A model generated the notes under the pieces. It was not told the DNA's origin. It did no database searches and saw nothing but the letters and a program-made list of their open reading frames with translations. This document shows, piece by piece, positions 48,931 through 59,660 of a DNA stretch of 61,026 bases. The stretch is from Brachionus koreanus (lineage: Eukaryota; Rotifera; Eurotatoria; Ploima; Brachionidae), in the NCBI GenBank assembly GCA_016987375.1, contig PJRA01000493.1, positions 735,953-796,978 on the forward strand, read 5' to 3'. How positions within the stretch are numbered: position 1 is the first letter of the stretch; each line of letters begins with the position of its first letter. Made by a program: the position numbers and the translations under genes.

Positions 48931-50538
48931 TTTTTCAGTTATCTTATCAAATTTTTTAAAAAATAAACAAAGATAAGATAAGAGATAAAATGACATGAAT
49001 TTGAAATCTATCATTTCTATTTTCGATTGCTAAATCCAACTTAGTTGCAATAATATCCACTTTCAATAAAAGTCTATTGTATTCCTTAACCGATACACCA
49101 AAAAAAGATGAGGAAGCTGAGAGAGCTTTATCATTTTAATTCTCAGTTTTTTGCTCAGGTAAATGATGGGATTTTTCAATGGGTCTTTTTCAAATTCGAT
49201 ATGGTTTTTTATCTTATATTGCGAAAGTGAAGATAATAATTTACATGAGATGTAGTTAAAATTTAAAAAAACGTCGAACTGACACAAATCCATTAATTTC
49301 CTTTTGGAATATTAATTCCTTTTCTGGAATAATTACAGAAAAACCGCTTATTTGTTAAAGATTTTTAATTTGTATCATCTAATACTAATGATTGTTTTGA
49401 AATTTAACCCAAAATAATTTAAAATAGTCATTAAAATAGAAAATCATGACTTAAGAATTAAAAATTGTAGTTTAAGTTGAACCCGATGGATGCTTAGTTC
49501 TAGTTTGATTACCCATCTTTTCCTTCGTTATTTAATAATTTTAGAAAAAATAAATTTGGTAAAAATAATACTTTGAAATTCATTTTAAATAATTTTTGGA
49601 ACTATAAAATTAGAATTAGTTTAATTATTCTTTAAAAATATTAAAAAAAATTTCATTTTTGCAAAATTCCTTAATTAGCTTTAGTAAATTTAAAATAATT
49701 ATTTATGCTAAACCATGACAAACTAACATTCACTTATTCTCTCCTAGATAATTTATTTTTTTTAAAATTGATGAAAAAAAATTTGAAAAATAAAGTTTGA
49801 TAAGTTGAAATTAAAATATATAAATTTTTTGCTGCTTCGGCTTTATTATTCAAATTTTTGCTAAAAAATGTCAAAGAGAAAATAAAGGTGTCAATTAAAA
49901 AATTATATTAATAAAGTTTGAATTATTGAAAGCAAAATAAAACGAAATGTGAATTTTAGTAAGAAAATTCCTGTACAAAAAGTAAAAACGTTTTCAATCA
50001 ATTTAAATATATTTATTTTGTCATTGCTAACTAAAAAAAAACAACTTCGATCCCCGGATTTCTGCCAATATTTCTTCATTGTCTCTTTTTCTCAGGATAG
50101 TTCTGCACCTCCTACATTATGAAATTTTGCGTATCCAAACGCTGTTCAGAAATGGTATGCATATAAAAATGAGTAATAATTATTACGGGTATATGTGATG
50201 TTTTAAAGATCAGTAAAATTGTTTGTCGTTTTTCTTTCTTCTTTAATTAATGCTATTAAAAAATTAACTTCTTTTAAAGAGATCAAGAAACCAAAATGAT
50301 TTAAAAAAAAAACTTAAAAGTACTGATTTATTCTAAAAACTTTTTAGATACATTTTTAGAAAGAAGTTACTATGAATATATAACAGTCTTGATTTAATTT
50401 ATTTTTTAGAAAGTTTTTTAGATTTTGACAAAATGCCCAAATTATGATTTATAATAATAAAAAGAAATAATGTTTAAAGATTGAGAATTATTATTTATTC
50501 AGTTAAAGGATTTTTTTTATGTAATTGAACGAGGATAT

Positions 50539-51433
50539 TTAGAAAGAAGAAGGCAAAGAACTGAATCCAGCAGCAGAAGCGCCACATGGTGATGGTGCTG
50601 GACATGGTGGAGGGCATGGTGGTGGGACTGGAACTGGTACTGGGACTGGTCGAGGAACTGGAGTTGGTATTGAAACTCTTTGTGGAACTGGGACTGGAGT
50701 TGGAATTTTGACTGGGGTTGGTACAGGTTGTGGCACTGGGTATCTGTGTGGTACTGGTACTCTAACTGGAACTGGAAATTTTTCTGGAACTTTTTAATGG
50801 AAATAAAGTTAATTTAAAAAAAAAAAGAACAGAAAAAAGTTTTGTTAGAAAATACCTGGATAAGGTTTTGGTACTGGAACTCTGTAAGGAACATCGACAT
50901 GTTCAACAACTGGATATGGTTGTGGAACTGGTATTCTAATTGGTACTCTAACTGGAACAGGAGTTGGAACTGGGGTTTGTACTGGACATGGTTGAGGAAC
51001 TGGTACTCTTATTGGAACTTGAACAGTTTGAGCTTGTGGAACTGGTTCGTGTACAGTTAATTGAACTGGTACTGGTACTCTTACTGGAACTTTGAATGGT
51101 ACTGGTACTGGACATGGTTGAGGAACTGGTACTGGAGTTGGCACTGGAACTGGTCTTGGTACTGGTACTCTAATTGGAGTTGGAACTGGTTGAGGAACTG
51201 GAGTTGGTATTGGTTGTGGAACATGGCGTGGGATTCTAACAGGAACAGGAACAGGTTGTGGTACTGGGACAGGTACTGGTACTGGCTGTGGTGGTGGAGG
51301 TGGTGGTGGTGGACAACATGATCCGCATGAAGAACCAGCAGCAGATGATAAATCAAATGAACCTTTTGAATTAAAAAAATTTGAAAAGAAAAATCAAAAT
51401 AAGCTTTTTAATACCGAAAGAACCGAGACTCAT
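50539..51433 (-). CDS. Pro-Val dipeptide-repeat protein, PV-B (right copy)
   Basis: Exons 51433-51415, 51362-50856 and 50789-50539, 258 aa, the same sequence and splice sites as the left copy. Both frames are intact with intact polyA signal and TATA box, so both copies are probably expressed. The lack of any difference in the coding frames points to recent duplication or ongoing gene conversion. Confidence 0.85.
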
Positions 51434-51518
51434 TTTTTTGAATGTTTAGTTTTTTTTGCTTGTTAGTTAGCTAAAAATTGTAAATTTGATGATACTTTTT
51501 TTCTCACACAATTCTCCC

Positions 51519-51525
51519 ATTTATA
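51519..51525 (-). promoter_or_regulatory. TATA box of PV-B (right)
   Basis: tataaat on the minus strand, the mirror of 45431-45437, at the same distance from the ATG. Confidence 0.45.
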
Positions 51526-52964
51526 TTATTCCATTTTCATGCTTGGTATAACTTTCTCCACTTTGATTATAGAAAATTATAATTACATTTTATCAACTAA
51601 ATTTTTTTAATTTGCTCTTTTTTTACACATTAAATAATTATTATTATATTTAGTATTAGTATCGATTTATTAGATTGGTTAAAAGCAAGTAAAAATCAAG
51701 CCACATTTGCCAATAATTGATAAAAATTAAATTGAATATTAAACAAAAAAAAGTAATATTCAAATTTATTCTTCTTAATTTGACTATTCAAATAACAAAT
51801 TTTATTGTTTAAGATAATTTTTAATATGGATGGAATTTTTATTTGATCCTTTTTTATATTTCAACTATAGAGAGAAATTTTTTCTTGGTTGAAAAAATTA
51901 ATGTTTAATATTGTAGTATTAAAAAGAATCTATTTATTTTAATTAGGATTAATTTTTTTCCAAATTTTAAATGAATATAATTATAATAACTGTTTAAACT
52001 TCAAAATTACTTATTTCAATATATTAATGTAATTTTTTAATTGCTTAATAAAATATTTAATAAATTTAATAATAAATAGAAACAAAAAAAATTGGGAAAT
52101 CATTCAATCGCGAATTGTTTACAAAATAATAAAAACAAATAAAATCTTCCGAAAATTATTCAACAATCTTCCTGTTTAAATTGAAATTTTATAATTGATA
52201 TTAAACTAGAATACAAAAACTAAAGTTCAATTCGTTTCATCAATAAAATAACATAGCATTTATGTTAAATATCAAAAAAAAAGTATTGTTTAATTAAGAT
52301 TTTAACTTGATGATAATAAATGAAAATTATAATGGTCACTTTAGCAATGTGAAAAAGTTTCAATGTCAATGTATAAATTTTTAAATATAATTAAATTTTA
52401 AATTGTATTAAAATTTGATTTTTTTAAATATGATAAATATCTAATATAATTTAATATTTATGTTGATATGATTTCCATTTAATTTTTTTTGATTGATATG
52501 ATTATTTGAAATTTTCTTTCAAACAGCTATATGGTTTCTAAATTATTAATTTTAGGCTAACTATTATCTAATAAATGGACTAAATACTATTTATTATTTA
52601 AAATTTAATTAATTTTTAGAAGAAACCAAATGTGAATTTCAATAACATTTTGAGCGAAACATCATGGTGATCTTTTCATGAGTTTGGGCATTTATTTATT
52701 TTTAGAATACATTTTTTTTTAATTGTGCTTTTTTTTCAATTAATTTAGTTTAAAATATATTTTTCTAAACCAATTTAATTTTATCAATAAATTTTTACCA
52801 AAAAATACATTTATTTTAATTTTTGCAACTATTAAGAGAAAAGCATATTGAATGATTTTCAAATTATTTATGGAATATTCTTATTTTAAGAGTAGTTAAA
52901 CAAGTGATTATTTTAATTTTAAAAAATTATAACAAACATTTATTGAAGCATGACTGTTTTTAGT

Positions 52965-52972
52965 TATAAATA
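52965..52972 (+). promoter_or_regulatory. TATA box of PV-A (right)
   Basis: TATAAATA 83 bases before the ATG of the right PV-A copy. Confidence 0.45.
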
Positions 52973-53054
52973 TGATTGCAATAAGTCGAAAGAAATCATC
53001 GAAAATCGACTAACAATTTAAAAAAAAATAATTTACCAAATTATCAATAGCAAT

Positions 53055-53995
53055 ATGTCTTTTTTGGGTTCATCATTTTCAGCTGGAGCTGAATTTTCGA
53101 CTCCATTGTCTTTGCCATCATTAAATTCATCATGTGGCTCATGTCCACGTAATTAGAAATTTTTTTTAAACAAAATGAAAAGAGCAAATATTTTACTTTT
53201 ATCTTTCATCAAGCACCACCACCTGCTCCATGCCCAGCTCCATGTCCACAACCAGCATGCAAAGTACCAGTACCAGTTCCAACTCCAGTACCAACTCCAG
53301 TTCCAGTACCACAACACGTAACTGTAAAATTAATAAACTATTTGATTTTAACAAGATAAATAAGATTGTTTAAATAAAAGGTTCCAGTACCAACTCCATG
53401 TCCAAGACCAGTACCAGTGCCAGTCCCTCAACCATGCCCAGTACCAGTTTCAATTCCACAAAGAGTTCCAGTCCCAACACCATTTAAAATTCCAGTTCCA
53501 ACTCCAGTACCACAACAAGTTCAAATTCCACAACCAGTTCCACAAATTAACCGTGTTCAAGTTCCATTGCCATATCAAGTACCACAACCAGTAGCTGTTC
53601 AAACTCCAGTTAGAATTCCAGTTAGAGTACCAGTTCCACAACCTTACCCAGTACCACAGCCAGTTCCACAACCATGTCCAGTTCGCATTCCAATCAGAAT
53701 TAGAGTGCCAAGACCAGTCCCAGTACCTGTCGAAGTTCCAATTCCAGTCAGAACTCCACAACCGTGCCCAGTTCCATTGCCATGTCCAGTTCCTCAACCA
53801 TGTCCTCAACCTGTTCCACAGCCAGTTCCTCAGCCATGCCCTCAACCAGTTCCAGTGCCACAGCCTGTACCATGCCCTCAACCAGTCCCAGTTCCAACCC
53901 CAGTTCCAGTTCAAACCTGTCCACCTCCACCACCACCATGCCCAGCCCCATGTCCAGCTCCATCACCATGCGGTTCTGGTTCATTAAACTTTTAA
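53055..53995 (+). CDS. Pro-Val dipeptide-repeat protein, PV-A (right copy)
   Basis: Exons 53055-53148, 53214-53317 and 53381-53995, 270 aa. Exon 1 ends with one base of a Pro codon (C|CA) and exon 2 ends in phase 0 at PVPQH. The body includes the imperfect units [36 protein letters not shown] and PCPQPVPQPVPQPCPQP, so the Cys content rises toward the C-terminus. The last exon is GC-rich relative to its surroundings because of CCA codons. AATAAA follows at 54061-54066. The truncated copy 742 bp downstream of the stop derives from this gene type. Confidence 0.85.
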
Positions 53996-54334
53996 ACTAT
54001 TAATTTAAAAAAAAAATATCTAAAAATTCCATTTCCTTTATCTCTAAAATTTTTATCCTTAATAAATAATATAAAAAATTGAACAACCTTTTTTTCAAAA
54101 TGATCTATAAATAAATAATTTTTTACTGTCTGACTGTCTGCAGACAGTACTAACAATTCGTATCTGTATAGTTTAAACTTCTTTTTTTTCGACGGGAGTA
54201 AAATGGATGAGAATTTATTGTCTTTAAAGAATTTACCATCAATTTTCTTAGTCAATAAAAAAAGATGTTACGATAATTTAATTATATTTACCAGTTCCTT
54301 GGCGCATTATATCAATTTTTGTTTTCAATTTTTT

Positions 54335-54736
54335 AATAATTTTTTCTTTTTCATTTTTTAATTCATAAGACTCTCTATTTTATCATTTTTTTCATTTAAA
54401 TGACGCTGATAAACTTCTCTTAAATAATTATTATTTTTTTGATTTTCTTTTCCCTGTTTATTATCTTCTTTTATCATTTTTTTCTTTAGTTTCTATTTTA
54501 TTTCGAGCATTTTTATTTTTTTTAACTATTTTATTACTTAACAGAACAAAATTTAATCGACCGAAAAAGGTTGTTACTATTGCTTAAAGGAAATAATTGA
54601 AGCAACATCGAAAGGATGATAAGAAAAAAGACATTGTTAAATTTAATTCAAAAAGTAAAAAATTTTATAGCTTTTGTTCTAACGGTCAAATCTTTGTTCT
54701 AAAGATGAAATAAAGTGAAACAGACATGGCAATGCA
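54335..54736 (-). pseudogene. Decayed coiled-coil fragment between the right arm and the third PV-A copy
   Basis: On the minus strand it reads GKENQKNNNYLREVYQRHLNEKN, one stop, then ELKNEKEKIIKKLKTKIDIM, continuing across 54334 into the arm and ending KYN-stop near 54284. It is a Lys/Glu/Asn-rich coiled coil. The left arm keeps only the last part of this reading frame, so the palindrome edge cuts through it. The source gene or element is unknown. The plus-strand end (54669-54721) is the 53-bp repeat shared with 47421. Confidence 0.4.
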
Positions 54737-54971
54737 ACCGTGCCCAGTTCCATTGCCATGTCCAGTTCCTCAACCATGTCCTCAACCTGTTCCACAGCCA
54801 GTTCCTCAGCCATGCCCTCAACCAGTTCCAGTGCCACAGCCTGTACCATGCCCTAAACCAGTCCCAGTTCCAACCCCAGTTCCAGTTCAAACCTGTCCAC
54901 CTCCACCACCACCATGCCCAGCCCCATGTCCAGCTCCATCACCATGCGGTTCTGGTTCATTAAACTTTTAA
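54737..54971 (+). pseudogene. Truncated third copy of PV-A (last ~77 codons plus 3' region)
   Basis: From caaccgtgcccag onward the sequence equals the end of PV-A exon 3 except that one Gln codon (CAA) is AAA (Lys) at about 54855, which shows very recent origin. It lacks exons 1-2 and most of exon 3. An ATG at 54726 (MAMQPCP) is in frame and could start a small 81-aa Pro/Cys-rich peptide, but no promoter was copied. AATAAA follows at 55037-55042. The 3' region continues straight into the outer flank (55076-55452) without the 204-bp segment seen in the arms. Confidence 0.75.
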
Positions 54972-55075
54972 ACTATTAATTTAAAAAAAAAATATCTAAA
55001 AATTCCATTTCCTTTATCTCTAAAATTTTTATCCTTAATAAATAATATAAAAAATTGAACAACCTTTTTTTCAAA

Positions 55076-55452
55076 ATGATCTATAAATAAATAATTTTTT
55101 ATTAATAATTTGGTAAAAGTTTGAATAAATTCAATTCGAAATTTTTAATGCTTCAAGCATTTTTCTAAGCTGATTCTTTATTAAAATAGCTCATTATTCA
55201 GTTTATTAAGTTTATATTATTATTATTTTTTTAATACTAATTACAATTTAACTGTTTACTTAATTAAATTGTATTAATTAAATTTTTGAAATCTTGTCTT
55301 CTTAAATTTTAACTTAGCAGACTATCTGAAATTAGTTTCGTGCATGTTATAAGTTTTCGTTATTATTTTATTTATTTTTACTTTGAATTCATAGTTAATT
55401 CTATTGTATTCTTGTAACGCTTCCCAATCTATTTTAAGAGAAGAGTTTATTA
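55076..55452. repeat. Right outer flank of the palindrome
   Basis: Inverted counterpart of 42246-42622 with about 2 percent differences and no large gaps. It ends at agagtttatta, after which left and right are unrelated. Confidence 0.7.
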
Positions 55453-57091
55453 ATTTTTTAATCTAATTTTTAATATATAGAAATCTTTGCATTTTGCTGA
55501 AGATGAATTGCTTTGTAATTTTCATTTACAAGAATATTAAAAAAATATACTAAAATATTGAAAAAAGCCTGGCAAATTTTTCACTTCAATGGAGCAAACT
55601 AAATAAAAAGACGTTGTTAGATTGTTTATATTCTATTGGAGTCCAATGCTAATACAATAAGTCAAAGAACTAATTCGGCTATATCTAGATCTTATTCTAA
55701 TCAATGCAAAATGAATAGACTTTATCTTCTATCGAACGCATCTCGGAAATTTCTTTTTATTAATTTTATATTAATTTTATTCTTTTTATTAACTTTTCAT
55801 TTCTTCTTTGATTTTTATGTAATTTTATTTTTCGCCTCCGATTAACTCAAATCGAGCTAGGAGTTTAGATTAGTCGACCAACAGCGATGAAGGCTTCCTT
55901 TTGAATAAAAACAAATTCTTTTTTTTTTGTTTAGTTTGTTAATTAAATGCCCCGTGATGCTTTATATTGGTTAATATATTGGTTGCTATCTTGGTTTAAT
56001 TATAAATGATAGAAATAGAGAGAAAAACTTTGGTTTCGAGACACGGGTGCTGAAAATATGCATGTTTGTGAAATATTTTCAAAACTTGCTTGATCTATAG
56101 AAAATTGCCTTTTTGATTTTCTTTTCAAAAATACTTAAAATAATATTTAATAAGTGTGGTTAAATTTTTTTCTTCGACATACCTTGGATGATGCTAAATT
56201 GCATTGTACCATTCATTTAATTAGATAGCTAATTTTTTTTCAACACTTTATTATTATTAAGTATGATTTATTAAAAACATGTTTTCTTTGTTTCCTTTAG
56301 AAAAGCTAAGCATTTTTTTGATATAATTTTATTTAATTTTTCTTTAATAAGCCACTGTTTTCTTTCAAATCGTATCACTTTCGTTAAAACACAATAATTG
56401 GAAGAAATTGACTTAGAATTTAGAAAAATGGATAATGTTTTATTCAATTTAAAAAAAAAAGAAAATACTAAGCTGGGTTCATTTAATTAAACAAAATTCA
56501 ATTAACACTTTTTAAAATTAAATTTAAATATTTTTTATCTTTATTTTGATAATGGGATCATTATTTTTCAATCTTAAAAGCCAATTTTCCTATTACTCAT
56601 TTTTAATTAATTCAAATTAATTGTTTTTTTTCTAAATTATCTTGAATATTTTTCATTTTTCAATCGTAAATTATAATAATTATTTTTTAGAGTAAAGTTT
56701 TAATTTGAAATGTTGCCAAGACATCCAACAATTATAATAATAATTTCTACTTTAAATATTTACATTTAACTATAATGATTTTTTTAACTTGTTAAGCTTG
56801 TTTTCAAGTCAAACTTTTTAACTTTTACGTAAGAACCATGTTGAATTAGTTTAAAATTTGAATAATAATCACTCATTACAGATTAAAAAAACAAAAAATC
56901 ATGATTAATAATTTTCATAGTCTTTTTTTCTAGGACGATGAGCCAAAATTATTTAGGTCAATTAAAAAATTTATAAATAAAAAAAGTATAATTTTTAATT
57001 TTGAGAATAAAATTATATTTATTTAACAAAAATTGATTTTTTTAATTTAAAAAAATATTTGTTTAATTCTTTTAATAAAATATGATTTATT
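55453..57091. other. Gene-free stretch before the phosphatase gene
   Basis: AT-rich with no recognised exon. The open frame at 55636-55845 has random composition. The last 200 bases should hold the promoter or a 5' exon of the downstream gene. Confidence 0.4.
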
Positions 57092-58066
57092 ATGCCAACA
57101 TTTTATTTAGATATGTCGAGTCTAAGTGGCAATCGAGAGCGAGTTTTTCCCGACAATGAACCATCGTTTAATATGGAAAAGCTTACTATCACTGAAGAAA
57201 ACGATTCAAGTGCAGAGAAAAAAAATGCCAACTTATTCAACCGAGTCGTTCAGATCATTATAGACTTGGTAGCCATAATAATTGTATTCATAGCGTTTCT
57301 CTTGGTCTATCTATTAATGAAACCGTATGTTGGATTCTTTTATTGCAATGATACGGACATTTTTTACCCGTACAGAAAAGACACTGTCGAAATTTGGGTA
57401 GTTTCAGTTTTCGGTGTGCTCGGGCCAGTTTTATTTATCGTGCTGACCGAATTAAAGAATTCAAAAATAATAAATTTTAACAAAAATGGACAGCCAGCCA
57501 AAAGTCGTTCCAAGTTGAGAGTTTTTTTCATTTGCTTTTTTCATGCTATGTCTTTGTTTTTTCTGGGTATAGCGATTACTTTGTTGCTTACCGAGATCGG
57601 AAAGCGATGGATTGGAAGATTGAGACCGCATTTTATAGACGTTTGCAAGCCCGATTTATCTAAACTCAATTGCACTACAAATACCATTAGTGGACTCATT
57701 TATAATCGCATTTATACTGGTAACAGCTTTTGCACTGGTAAAGAAAAAGACGTAAACGAAGCAAGACTAAGCTTTCCTTCTGGTCATTCAAGCTTTTCTT
57801 GTTATACCATGGCTTTTTTGATTTTATATCTTGAAGCCAGACTTAGATTGCTCAGATTTCGTCATATCAAAGCATTAATTCAACTTTTGGCTTTTATAGC
57901 CGCTTTCATTACATGTATTAGTCGAATAAGTGATTATCATCATCGTGGTAGTGATGTAATAGGAGGAGCTGTTCTCGGAGTTTTTATCGCATTTTTAGTC
58001 GGAAAAGTAGCTGGAAGAGTTCTATGGACCTATAATGTGGGAAATAAAAGATATGAATTCGAATGA
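57092..58066 (+). CDS. Lipid phosphate phosphatase (PAP2 family, membrane type)
   Basis: Single exon, 324 aa, the usual length for LPP/PLPP enzymes (about 280-330). The integral membrane enzyme dephosphorylates phosphatidate, lysophosphatidate, sphingosine-1-phosphate and related lipids, with its active site on the lumenal or outer face. The three catalytic motifs are complete: K171-R-W-I-G-R-L-R-P179 (C1, KX6RP), P229-S-G-H232 (C2), and S277-R...H284...D288 (C3), where His284 is the nucleophile and His232 the acid. Six helices lie at about 52-76, 102-120, 144-168, 236-250, 260-277 and 289-306. N-glycosylation is possible at N193 (NCT) before the C2 motif. The start is uncertain: the second ATG at 57113 follows a good acceptor (attttatttag), so a 5' exon may join there and remove seven residues. 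Confidence 0.93.
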   Translation: MPTFYLDMSSLSGNRERVFPDNEPSFNMEKLTITEENDSSAEKKNANLFNRVVQIIIDLVAIIIVFIAFLLVYLLMKPYVGFFYCNDTDIFYPYRKDTVEIWVVSVFGVLGPVLFIVLTELKNSKIINFNKNGQPAKSRSKLRVFFICFFHAMSLFFLGIAITLLLTEIGKRWIGRLRPHFIDVCKPDLSKLNCTTNTISGLIYNRIYTGNSFCTGKEKDVNEARLSFPSGHSSFSCYTMAFLILYLEARLRLLRFRHIKALIQLLAFIAAFITCISRISDYHHRGSDVIGGAVLGVFIAFLVGKVAGRVLWTYNVGNKRYEFE

Positions 58067-58101
58067 TTTCGAACAATGTACGATAGAAAATCTTATGAAT
58101 G

Positions 58102-58107
58102 AATAAA
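58102..58107 (+). terminator. Polyadenylation signal of the phosphatase gene
   Basis: AATAAA 36 bases after the stop codon. Confidence 0.5.
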
Positions 58108-58479
58108 ATTTTCGGTGATACTTCTAATTTTAAAAAAAATCTTAAGAATTAGAGAAAGAGAAGATTTAAAAATTTGGTCATATAATGCTTTTTTCTAAAT
58201 ATAATTACTTTTTTTAAATTAATTGAATAAATATTTTTAAAATATATTCCAAAATAGCTATTCATGCGAAGTGGATTTTTAACTTTATTTGGATTTTTTT
58301 TTTATATTTTTTATTAATATTTAAGATTGAATGGAGTTATTTCGAATATTAGAAATTTTATCTTGCTATATTCAAGATTATAGTGTATTTCAAATTAGAA
58401 TGTTTAATAGTTTGAAAAGCAAAAAAAATATGTTTCAATATGACAATTAGATATACAGTGGTGATTTGAAATAAGGATC

Positions 58480-58810
58480 CATGGTAAATTAATGCAAATT
58501 TACGTAAATTTGTGTAAATTAACGTAAAAAATGGTAATTTGACTATTTTTTACGTAAAAAAAGAATTGTAAAAATTGGTAAATTAACTATAATTAACATA
58601 ATTTAACATAAAATTTAGTTAATTTACCATTTTTTGCGTTAATTTATGTTAACTCCAAAAATGCTTAAAAAATTTCAAATTTTGCTGTTTTTCATAAAAT
58701 TTTGATTAAAAATATTATTTTGTTATTTTTTCTTTCAATTTATTTCTTTACCATTTTTTACATAAAAATTGGTAACAAACAAAAATTTTACTGGTAAATT
58801 TTGGTAAAAA
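58480..58810. repeat. Cluster of ggtaaattaacgtaa-type motifs in both orientations
   Basis: Degenerate copies of gtaaatt(a)acgtaa occur about every 12-25 bases from 58480 to 58570. Inverted forms (gttaatttaccattttttgcgttaattt) follow at 58616-58650 and more at 58750-58805. The whole could fold on itself. It is non-coding. The function, if any, is unknown. Confidence 0.45.
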
Positions 58811-58919
58811 ATTTTAAAAAACAAAAAAAAAGTAAGACGAATAAGATTTGCAATAAAAAATTATATTATATTCTTTAGAATATAATGAAACAAGTTTCAA
58901 GTTTTTTTTAATTTTTGAT

Positions 58920-59240
58920 GTGCAATGCTGGTCATTCTAATAGTTATACAAAACCTTCACTTTTGTGACTTTTGAATGGCCAAAACGATTATGAGACAGT
59001 TTGAGTTTTCTTTAAAGCCTTTTAAATCAATAATGGACTCTGAAATGGCTGTCAACTTCTTTGTTTGGACTGATTCATTCGTCAGTATTGCCTTTTTCAT
59101 GTGGAACCAGCACATAACTCATTTGAAAACTTTTGTAAATCAGTAAAATTGCGTCCACATCGTCAGTAATTAGTGAGATGCTTGCTTGACTCCAGTTATG
59201 ATACATTTTCTGATTTTTGAGCCATTCGATAATAAATAAT
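58920..59240 (-). pseudogene. Unidentified coding remnant
   Basis: GC content and codon-like order rise here. On the minus strand, frames broken by shifts read EWLKNQKMYHNWSQASISL, then FQMSYVLVPHEKGNTDE, then KKLTAISESIIDLKGFKENS. I do not recognise the family. It could be the relic of a transposase or of a host gene exon. Confidence 0.3.
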
Positions 59241-59660
59241 ATAATGAAATTCTTGAAATTTTTTTAGATTTACAATAATAAGATATCAATAAATTATTAA
59301 GACATCAACTAATTAAATTGGGCCTGGGACGATTTGTGTAAAACTTTGCATTAAAATTTTTCTAATCATGCATTGAGACTTTTTTTATAGAAATTATTAT
59401 CTATCTGTTTTATGTTAGATAGAAATGACATATAAATTAATTTTTATTAATTTTTAGAATTTTTTTATAAAATTAAATATTTTTTTAAGTTTCAAATATT
59501 AAAAAAAATGCCAACAAAACCAATTACCTTTCTAATAAACTCATTCCAAATTTAATAATGTAATTAATTGAAATAATATTAAACCATCAGATATAAAATT
59601 AATTTTCAAATAAATTTTAAGTCAAATAAAAAATTTATTGTCTAATAGATAATCTTACTC

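Larger units (their letters stand above)
47049..49907. other. Palindrome spacer, 2.86 kb
   Basis: No intact gene. 47060-47200 and 47520-47575 are rich in aagtcaaagtc/aagtccaagtc motifs. 47421-47473 repeats the sequence at 54669-54721. A minus-strand frame at 48231-47968 (87 aa, with NLTNAHLDGSKHPLVS) is unrecognised and may be a remnant. 48485-48930 is a diverged extra copy of the inner edge of the right arm, split by a retroelement tail. The rest is AT-rich. Confidence 0.5.
49908..54334. repeat. Right arm of the 4.43-kb inverted repeat (palindrome)
   Basis: Mirror image of 42622-47048 (position x corresponds to 96956 minus x). It carries PV-B on the minus strand and PV-A on the plus strand. 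The outer edge is at about 54334: mirrored bases agree through gttttcaattttt and then differ. Confidence 0.95.

Noticed and set aside
42246..55452. A CRISPR-like or satellite explanation for the repeats of the PV region
   Set aside because: The repeats are codon-periodic and encode Pro-x units within spliced genes, and the large-scale repeat is a single palindrome, not an array of spaced units.
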